Assembly: GCA_035574455.1 (NCBI GenBank)
Contig: DATLYT010000009.1
Coordinates: 1-25,393 of the forward strand
Direction: 5' to 3'
Origin: DATLYT01 sp035574455
Lineage (GTDB): Bacteria; Bacteroidota; Ignavibacteria; UBA10030
Length of the DNA stretch: 25,393 bases
This document shows positions 20,426 to 25,393 of this stretch, in pieces. Under the pieces are notes generated by a model, which worked only from the letters and a program-made list of their open reading frames with translations, ran no database searches and had not been told where the DNA came from. How positions within the stretch are numbered: the first letter of the stretch is position 1; the number at the start of each line of letters is the position of its first letter. A program made the position numbers and the translations under genes.

Positions 20426-21373
20426 TTACCTCACCAGCATCATTTTCTTTGTCTCGACAAATCTCCCGGCCTCAAGTCGGTAGAAGTACACACCACTCGG
20501 CAGCCCTTCCGCCTGCCACTGCACTTGATGATGACCCGCTTCCATCTCGCCGTTCACCAGCGTTGCCACCTCTTGGCCTAACATGTTGAAGACCCGTAAG
20601 GATACTTCATGACGTGTCCCTACACCGGGTAATGTAAAACGGATCACCGTCGCCGGGTTGAATGGGTTGGGGTAGTTCTGGTGGAGACTGAATTCTCCTG
20701 GCAGTACTGTAAACGATGGAACCGAAGTAACAATTTCTCGCTCAGACCACAACACTCGTTCGACTTCTACCCAACGAAGCCTGAAGTCATTGCTGAGGGC
20801 AGCAGCTAAGCTGTCTACCGTTTTCCCGGTTACCTGCCAACGTTCCACACTAGCTGAATCGGTGACATAGTATCTTTCGATAAGAACCGCGTTTGCACTA
20901 TCTCGAAGTGAACGCATCTGCGATTCCGGAATACCAGCTTTAACCACGACACTCATTCGTCCTCCATAGTATTTCGGAGCTTGGATCAATATTGAGTCTA
21001 CTCTTTCTCCGACATATCCCCGTATTACTTGAGTTCCGTTTTTGTCTGGAATTCCGTATCGAGCCGGCTCAAGTAACCAAACCCAAGTCCTCGCAACACC
21101 GGGAGCAAAGTTAAACGGTCGCATATCAGTAGTGCATATAAATCTGAACGGGAAATCGTTCATCCCAATGCGAGCAAAGCAGGTTGAGCTGCCGTACAAT
21201 GTAAATGTGCTGTCCGTATTGTTTGCGAGGCTCAATCGAACCTCAATCGTCTCGCCGTATGAATAGGATGACTTATCCGTTTTGATTGAGATGGTCCCTT
21301 GCGCCAGAACCTGACTAGCGCAAAGGAAAAGGATAGTGGTAGTGTTGAAGATGTGTCTCATTCGGAATGCCAT
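20426..21373 (-). CDS. Secreted protein with T9SS sorting domain (paralogue 2)
   Basis: A 315-residue protein with a signal peptide (1-24, 'ILFLCASQVLAQ'), a beta-sandwich region opening 'ISIKTDKSSYSYGETIEVRLSLANNTDSTFTLYGSSTC' (the pattern of BsuPI-like protease-inhibitor or Ig-like domains), a helical middle part ('SQMRSLRDSANAVLIERYYVTDSASVERWQVTG'), and the T9SS sorting domain from about 228. It is homologous along its length to 19457..20419, but the DNA of the sorting domain is far more alike than the rest. A TTGACT-17-TACCAT promoter at 21439-21467 makes it the first gene of the four-gene operon. Two ATGs (21373 and 21361) are possible; neither has a strong ribosome site. Confidence 0.86.
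   Translation of the reverse strand: MAFRMRHIFNTTTILFLCASQVLAQGTISIKTDKSSYSYGETIEVRLSLANNTDSTFTLYGSSTCFARIGMNDFPFRFICTTDMRPFNFAPGVARTWVWLLEPARYGIPDKNGTQVIRGYVGERVDSILIQAPKYYGGRMSVVVKAGIPESQMRSLRDSANAVLIERYYVTDSASVERWQVTGKTVDSLAAALSNDFRLRWVEVERVLWSEREIVTSVPSFTVLPGEFSLHQNYPNPFNPATVIRFTLPGVGTRHEVSLRVFNMLGQEVATLVNGEMEAGHHQVQWQAEGLPSGVYFYRLEAGRFVETKKMMLVR
20596..20623 (-). repeat. 28 bp palindrome inside the sorting-domain coding region (copy C, decayed)
   Basis: Same position and length as copies A and B. The right arm GACGTGTCCCTAC is intact; the left arm GTAAGGATACTTC has drifted, leaving two mismatches and one G·T pair. It encodes V-G-T-R-H-E-V-S-L-R from residue 251. Confidence 0.8.
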
Positions 21374-21438
21374 GTCAATCAGCAGCCCAGGCTCGCAAGA
21401 TCACCCTCGCCATTTCAGTGTGGATTGTGTGTTGTAAC

Positions 21439-21467
21439 ATGGTAGAAACGGGCGGGGACAAAGTCAA
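21439..21467 (-). promoter_or_regulatory. Sigma-70-type promoter of the envelope operon
   Basis: On the minus strand TTGACT (21467-21462), 17 bp, TACCAT (21444-21439). The predicted start near 21432 gives a leader of about 59 nt. Other intergenic gaps in the four-gene run are 6, overlapping and 22 bases, so one transcript is likely. Confidence 0.7.
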
Positions 21468-21575
21468 GAAAAAATCGTGAAGCGATAAAGCCAACGGGTA
21501 AGTGGATGACGTGAATCAACGATCGGCGGATTTCAACAGACGACTATGAGGGAGGTCCTCCTCAAAAACGCACGA

Positions 21576-21600
21576 GGGGAGTCTTATTTCAAGACTCCCC
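21576..21600 (-). terminator. Strong hairpin downstream of the DUF6600 gene
   Basis: GGGGAGTCTT (21576-21585) and AAGACTCCCC (21591-21600) form a perfect 10 bp stem with a 5-base loop. On the minus strand, where the DUF6600 gene ends, a T-run (GCGTTTTTG) follows about seven bases later. It is a plausible terminator, about 135 bases after that stop. Confidence 0.5.
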
Positions 21601-21615
21601 ACATCCTCCATCACG

Positions 21616-21727
21616 GTCTCATAACATTCTACCCGAACAAGTGCTGCCTGAACAATTCATCCGGGCGTGCCCACCAAGGCGTCTGTCGTAAGGAGGAGAG
21701 AAAGGACGTCGCCACATGTTATGAGAC
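21616..21727. repeat. 12 bp inverted repeat flanking 88 bp
   Basis: GTCTCATAACAT (21616-21627) is exactly inverted as ATGTTATGAGAC (21716-21727). The CATAAC…GTTATG ends recall the R boxes of the attC-like repeats at the left of the window, but no strong inner stem is visible. Nature unknown. Confidence 0.45.
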
Positions 21728-21734
21728 TGAGAGC

Positions 21735-23015
21735 CTAATCTCTGTTCCGTTTTCTTCCTTCGCCACGCGAGCCGCCTTGCGGTTGTGATGCACCGCCGCG
21801 TCGCATCTCTGGGGCGGGCTGAGCCGGCTCTCGTTGGATCGAAGGAGGGGAGACACGCTCACGACCCGCCGGGCGCTCACGCATCATCTCCCGCCGTTCG
21901 TAGAAAGGTGCAAACCACTGCTCTCGTGAGCGCTCCTCAGGCCGTGCAAACTCCTGCCGTCGCTGCTCAATGTATTCTTTCATGCTCGGTCGCTCGGGTT
22001 CCCGTTGTCGGGTTACTTCGCGCTCTCGGCTGCCGTCCTGTCTTCGGTCAATATCTCGATGGATTTCTCGTTCGAGAGAGCGAATCTCCGGCTGATCTTC
22101 TCGCCGGCGTTCCGCTCCACCTTCACGGTTGCGCGTCTCGGTCTGACGCTCGATTTCGCCGCGCTCAATTCTGCCCACGTCGAGCGAGAGTCTCCGATCC
22201 GGGCGACGAGCTTCGATTCGCACATTGCCCGCATCGCGCCCCACCGTTGGGTCGCTCTCTGGACGATAAACTTCTACTCGATAACGGCCCTCATCTCGCA
22301 CTATTCGTTCTCCACGATCTCTGCCGATGGTGACATCATACCGCTCGATGCGCGTATTCCCTTTCCGCTCGATGATCGTCCTATCGACTCCTCGGTTGAT
22401 TATGCGGTCTCGGTCAACTTCATAACGGGAGACTGTTCTGGTTACTCCGATGAGCCTTCGAGAATACTCCGGCGGCGCTGCGTAACGATGGACGTTCGTG
22501 ACTGTAAAGTGTCGGTAACGGACAAACGTCCAATACGGAGCCGGTGCTACCCAATGCGTCGTGAACCGAATCCCGATGGAGAAGCTGAACGATGCGTACG
22601 GCGGCAACGGAGCCCAGCCGATGTAATCATCGCTGTAGCGCCACTCGACCCACGCCGGTCCCCATACACGGTCGGGAATCCAAATCCATCCGTAGTAATC
22701 ATCGTAGTACCAACGGCCGTAATGGAAGACCGCCCATCCGAACGGTTCGTAGGAAACCCAGTACCAGCCGAAATCTGTCCAGACCCAACGTCCGTACAGA
22801 TATGGACGCCAGGCACGATGCACGCGCAGAGGCCGCCACGCGTAGAAGCCGGCATCGATTTCAATCCACTCGCCGTATGGAGCAAGCGAGGAATAGAAGA
22901 AACCGATGCTGACGTCAAAGTCATTGTGGACAGGCGCGCTTTCGGCTTTGTGTGTGGCAATCAGCACGAGAGCAAGGGCAGCCAGAAGATAGAAAAGATA
23001 AAATGGCTTTTTCAT
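21735..23015 (-). CDS. DUF6600-type secreted protein with Arg/Glu-rich tail
   Basis: A 426-residue protein with signal peptide (1-26). Residues about 38-140 are the tryptophan/tyrosine-rich DUF6600 block: 'FYSSLAPYGEWIEI', 'AWRPYLYGRWVWTDFGWYWVSYEPFGWAVFHYGRWYYDD', 'YGWIWIPDRVWGPAWVEWRYSDDYIGWAPLPP'. Residues about 175-426 are very rich in Arg, Glu and Pro with almost no hydrophobic core, so probably disordered. DUF6600 proteins are periplasmic or envelope-bound and often occur near FecR or sigma-E genes; function unknown. GAGGTGAAAAA precedes the ATG. The Arg-rich codons create a 388-residue antisense frame (22005-23171) that I regard as a shadow. Confidence 0.9.
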   Translation of the reverse strand: MKKPFYLFYLLAALALVLIATHKAESAPVHNDFDVSIGFFYSSLAPYGEWIEIDAGFYAWRPLRVHRAWRPYLYGRWVWTDFGWYWVSYEPFGWAVFHYGRWYYDDYYGWIWIPDRVWGPAWVEWRYSDDYIGWAPLPPYASFSFSIGIRFTTHWVAPAPYWTFVRYRHFTVTNVHRYAAPPEYSRRLIGVTRTVSRYEVDRDRIINRGVDRTIIERKGNTRIERYDVTIGRDRGERIVRDEGRYRVEVYRPESDPTVGRDAGNVRIEARRPDRRLSLDVGRIERGEIERQTETRNREGGAERRREDQPEIRSLEREIHRDIDRRQDGSREREVTRQREPERPSMKEYIEQRRQEFARPEERSREQWFAPFYERREMMRERPAGRERVSPPSIQREPAQPAPEMRRGGASQPQGGSRGEGRKRNRD

Positions 23016-23204
23016 TTTTCACCTCATCGGGATGTTGCTTCTCTATGTAGCCTCAACGGTTATGCCATTGACAGGAGGGTGTATTCCCTGAATTCACGCG
23101 GATTTTGGGCAATGCCCTGTCCTAAAGAACCTGCAAAGCGTGTTCAGGAGCGTACAGGCCGGGGTTCTTGATTCCCGAATCAAAAATCTTCATTTTTATG
23201 ACAA

Positions 23205-23597
23205 ATGATGAAAGCGAGAGACCACAAGCTGTTCTTTGTCCGGATGATCTGCCTTGCTCTGCTCGCCTTCAGTGCCTGCAGCGAAGGGAGCACCGAGCCG
23301 GAGCTGGTCATCAACCTCGATCCACCTTCTGAACTTCAAGCAAGCAGAGTACCCGGGAAGGTTGCCGTGCGGCTGACTTGGAAAGACAATTCCAATTCCG
23401 AAGTAGGATTTGCTATCGAGCGCCGTCAGAATAATGGAACGTTTCAGGATCGGATCTTCACGATCAAGGATGTGACCTCAGCGATTGATTCGATGGGCCT
23501 GACGATCGGGGCGACCTATTCGTACCGCATACGGGCCACGCGATACTCCGAAGCAAGTCCGCCATCCAACGTCGCTACGGTAACGTTGACGCCGTAG
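23205..23597 (+). CDS. Lipoprotein with a fibronectin type III domain
   Basis: A 130-residue protein: lipoprotein signal peptide (about 1-25, lipobox FSAC with Cys25), short linker, then one FN3 domain (about 38-130): 'DPPSELQASRVPGKVAVRLTWKDNSNSEVGFAIERR', 'ATYSYRIRATRYSEASPPSNVATVTL'. This is the standard FN3 order of strands, with the conserved Trp and Tyr. Probably a small cell-surface binding or spacer protein. Two ATGs in tandem (23205 and 23208) are possible starts and no ribosome site is visible. A hairpin (TTGATTC/GAATCAA, 23168-23183) lies just upstream. Confidence 0.85.
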   Translation: MMKARDHKLFFVRMICLALLAFSACSEGSTEPELVINLDPPSELQASRVPGKVAVRLTWKDNSNSEVGFAIERRQNNGTFQDRIFTIKDVTSAIDSMGLTIGATYSYRIRATRYSEASPPSNVATVTLTP

Positions 23598-23628
23598 GCG
23601 CATCCCCCATCACGACAGAATTTCACCA

Positions 23629-23814
23629 ATGCCTGCTCTTGAGTCATTCGATTGGTTTCGGCAACAGGTATGGCCAGTACTCGATGAAGAAGGACGAAGG
23701 TATCTTGAGACTCAACGCCAGTACCTGTTGACGCTCCGGAATGAGGATGAACGGAGGCGATTTGTTGCCAAGGTCATGGAGCAAGTGAAGGAGATGAAGA
23801 AAAAGAAGGCATAG
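23629..23814 (+). CDS. Small hypothetical protein
   Basis: A 61-residue soluble, highly charged protein, mostly helical: 'FDWFRQQVWPVLDEEGRRYLETQRQYLLTLRNEDERRRFVAKVMEQVKEMKKKKA'-type composition, split here into an N-terminal 'FDWFRQQVWP' helix and a C-terminal basic helix ending in KKKK. No family recognised. It lies 31 bases after the FN3 lipoprotein and 74 bases before guaA. There is no ribosome site, but the frame is intact, the codon use is like its neighbours and the helical pattern is regular, so I think it is real. Confidence 0.6.
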   Translation: MPALESFDWFRQQVWPVLDEEGRRYLETQRQYLLTLRNEDERRRFVAKVMEQVKEMKKKKA

Positions 23815-23854
23815 TGTAGGACGTGGGCGGGAAGGGGAAGCATCTGTTTTCGTT

Positions 23855-23883
23855 TTGATAAGCTGCACAGTTTTTTCTATATT
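23855..23883 (+). promoter_or_regulatory. Sigma-70-type promoter of guaA, start at or next to the ATG
   Basis: TTGATA (23855-23860), 17 bp, TATATT (23878-23883). The usual 6-8 base distance puts the transcript start at 23889-23891, which is the guaA start codon itself. A leaderless mRNA is predicted. Confidence 0.7.
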
Positions 23884-23888
23884 CCACT

Positions 23889-25393
23889 ATGCAGCACACG
23901 GAAACCGTCCTCGTCCTCGACTTTGGCTCTCAATATACGCAACTGATTGCCCGCCGTGTTCGCGAACTCGGCGTCTACTCGGAAATCCATCCGTACAACA
24001 TCTCCCTCGATTCGATTCGGAAGATTAACCCGACCGGCATCATTCTCTCTGGTGGACCTTCCAGCGTCTATGACGACGGTGCACCCCGATCCACAGAGAA
24101 GATTTACGATCTGGGTGTACCCGTGCTCGGCATCTGTTACGGCTTGCAGCTCATTGCCGATCAGCTTGGCGGCAAAGTTGACTCTGCTGCGCGGCGAGAA
24201 TACGGCAAGGCGCTGCTGAGAATCGACAAGGGTGATGATCTGTTCGCCGGCCTGAATGGTTCCACGACGGTCTGGATGAGTCACGGCGACGCGTTGAGTG
24301 AAATCCCGGCCGGCTTCGAACCGATTGCTCACACCGATAACGCACCCATCTGCGCCATTCGCGACCCGAAGCGGAAAATTTGGGGCGTGCAGTTCCATCC
24401 GGAAGTCGTTCACACACCCGACGGAAAGAAGATTCTCTCCAATTTTCTCTTCACCATCTGTAAAGCGAAGGGGGATTGGACGCCGGCGTCGGTAATCGAG
24501 AAATCGGTTGCAGAAATCCGGGCAACGGTTGGATCTGCGCACGTGCTCTGCGCATTAAGCGGAGGGGTGGATTCGTCCGTGCTTGCTGTTCTACTGCATA
24601 AAGCTATAGGCGACCAGCTCCACTGCGTTCACATCAACAACGGCTTGATGAGGAAGGGCGAAAGCGAGCAGGTGGTGCAGACGTTTCGCGAGAACTTTCA
24701 TATTAACCTGACGTATGTTGATGCAAGCGAGCGCTTTTTGGCGGCGCTCGCCGGTGTGACCGATCCCGAGCAGAAACGGAAAATTATCGGCAAAACCTTT
24801 ATTGATATTTTCGAGGCAGAGGCAGCCAAGCTTAAGGGTGATTTTGAGTTTCTTGCTCAAGGCACGCTCTATCCTGACGTGATCGAGTCGACTTCGTTCA
24901 AAGGTCCATCTGTGACGATCAAGACACACCACAACGTCGGCGGGTTGCCGGAGAAGATGCAGTTCAAGTTGGTGGAGCCATTTCGTGAACTGTTCAAAGA
25001 TGAGGTGCGGCAGATTGGGGAGATGCTCGGCGTGCCCAAAGAGATTGTCACTCGGCATCCCTTTCCGGGTCCCGGATTAGCGGTGAGGGTCTTGGGAGAA
25101 ATTACCAAAGAAAAACTTGCTCTGGTACGAGAAGCAGACGACATTTTCGTTCAGGAGATCAAAGCGGCTGGTTTGTACGAACAGCTGTGGCAAGCCTTTG
25201 CAGTGATCTTGCCTGTTCGTTCCGTCGGTGTGATGGGCGATTTGCGAACGTACGAATACACCGTCGCCTTGCGCGCCGTTCACAGTCTGGACGGTATGAC
25301 GGCCGATTGGGCATCGCTGCCGAATGAGTTGCTCGCGCGCGTCTCGAACCGCATTATCAACGAAATCCGCGGTATCAACCGTGTCGTTTACGA
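23889..25393 (+). CDS. guaA: GMP synthase (glutamine-hydrolysing), 3' end cut by window
   Basis: The last reaction of GMP synthesis: XMP, glutamine and ATP to GMP. 501 codons are visible and about a dozen are missing after 'INRVVYD'. The glutamine amidotransferase domain (1-200) opens 'VLVLDFGSQYTQLIARRVRELGVYSEI' and carries Cys83 (GICYGLQ), His170 and Glu172 (FHPEV) as catalytic triad. The ATP-pyrophosphatase domain has the PP-loop 'SGGVDSS' from Ser224 and 'GQGTLYPDVIES'-like 'AQGTLYPDVIEST'. The dimerisation domain has 'VTRHPFPGPGLAVRVLGE' and 'MTADWA'. The start at 23889 follows directly on the promoter; there is no ribosome site. Confidence 0.97.
   Translation, partial: MQHTETVLVLDFGSQYTQLIARRVRELGVYSEIHPYNISLDSIRKINPTGIILSGGPSSVYDDGAPRSTEKIYDLGVPVLGICYGLQLIADQLGGKVDSAARREYGKALLRIDKGDDLFAGLNGSTTVWMSHGDALSEIPAGFEPIAHTDNAPICAIRDPKRKIWGVQFHPEVVHTPDGKKILSNFLFTICKAKGDWTPASVIEKSVAEIRATVGSAHVLCALSGGVDSSVLAVLLHKAIGDQLHCVHINNGLMRKGESEQVVQTFRENFHINLTYVDASERFLAALAGVTDPEQKRKIIGKTFIDIFEAEAAKLKGDFEFLAQGTLYPDVIESTSFKGPSVTIKTHHNVGGLPEKMQFKLVEPFRELFKDEVRQIGEMLGVPKEIVTRHPFPGPGLAVRVLGEITKEKLALVREADDIFVQEIKAAGLYEQLWQAFAVILPVRSVGVMGDLRTYEYTVALRAVHSLDGMTADWASLPNELLARVSNRIINEIRGINRVVY

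Larger units (their letters stand above)
21468..21734. other. Non-coding stretch between the envelope operon and the DUF6600 gene
   Basis: With the promoter region before it (21374-21467) this makes a 360-base gap without a gene. It contains the hairpin at 21576-21600 and the 12 bp inverted repeat at 21616-21627 / 21716-21727. I see no convincing coding frame. Confidence 0.6.

Noticed and set aside
22005..23171. 388-codon open frame on the plus strand
   Set aside because: Antisense to the DUF6600 gene; Arg/Glu-rich codons leave the opposite strand open. No signal, domain or ribosome site.

Overview
The window looks like chromosomal DNA from a member of the Bacteroidota/Chlorobiota side of the FCB group, plausibly Ignavibacteria- or Kapabacteria-like. 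Three secreted proteins end in the type IX secretion (T9SS) C-terminal sorting domain of the 'NYPNPFNPAT' style. There are many lipoproteins, beta-barrel proteins and a DUF6600 protein, and the housekeeping order is yggS–divIVA–PNP … ileS–dksA–lspA–rluD. Promoters that can be read are TTGANN–17 bp–TANNNT. This placement is inference from sequence style; no database search was possible.

Layout. 1–2.5 kb: an accessory island on the minus strand. A tyrosine recombinase (1638..2498) is followed, in the same direction, by a beta-barrel gene and a DUF4440-like lipoprotein gene. Each is followed downstream by a ~145 bp structured repeat with attC-like features (ATAAC…GTTAT ends, two nested stems that covary between copies). 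This resembles a short integron-like cassette array, but the recombinase lacks the insertion typical of IntI. 2.5–2.95 kb: a good promoter for the recombinase, a 165 bp element made of two inverted REP-like hairpins inside a 15 bp inverted repeat, a rho-independent terminator and a degenerate ATCACCC repeat.

2.9–9.0 kb (minus strand): lipoprotein, SlyD-type FKBP prolyl isomerase, T9SS-sorted protein, LarE, shikimate dehydrogenase AroE, and a 12-repeat TPR protein starting with GTG. 9.1–18.4 kb (plus strand, from a divergent promoter pair): YggS/PLPBP, DivIVA, purine nucleoside phosphorylase, a frameshifted DUF2442-like gene, DUF2905 membrane protein, SIMPL-domain protein, isoleucyl-tRNA synthetase with a GIHH signature in place of HIGH, DksA/TraR zinc-finger protein with a basic tail, LspA, an RluD-family pseudouridine synthase and a tiny lipoprotein-like ORF.

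18.4–21.4 kb (minus strand): a tightly packed four-gene envelope operon from one clear promoter: two paralogous T9SS-sorted proteins, a small lipoprotein and a beta-barrel protein. 21.7–23.0 kb: DUF6600 protein (minus). 23.2–25.4 kb: FN3 lipoprotein, a small hypothetical protein, and guaA (GMP synthase), which runs off the window and seems to be transcribed as a leaderless mRNA.

Most interesting signals: the covarying attC-like repeats beside a non-IntI recombinase; a GTAGGGACAC-type palindrome embedded in frame inside the sorting domain of all three T9SS proteins; the REP-pair element; and the GIHH motif of IleRS.
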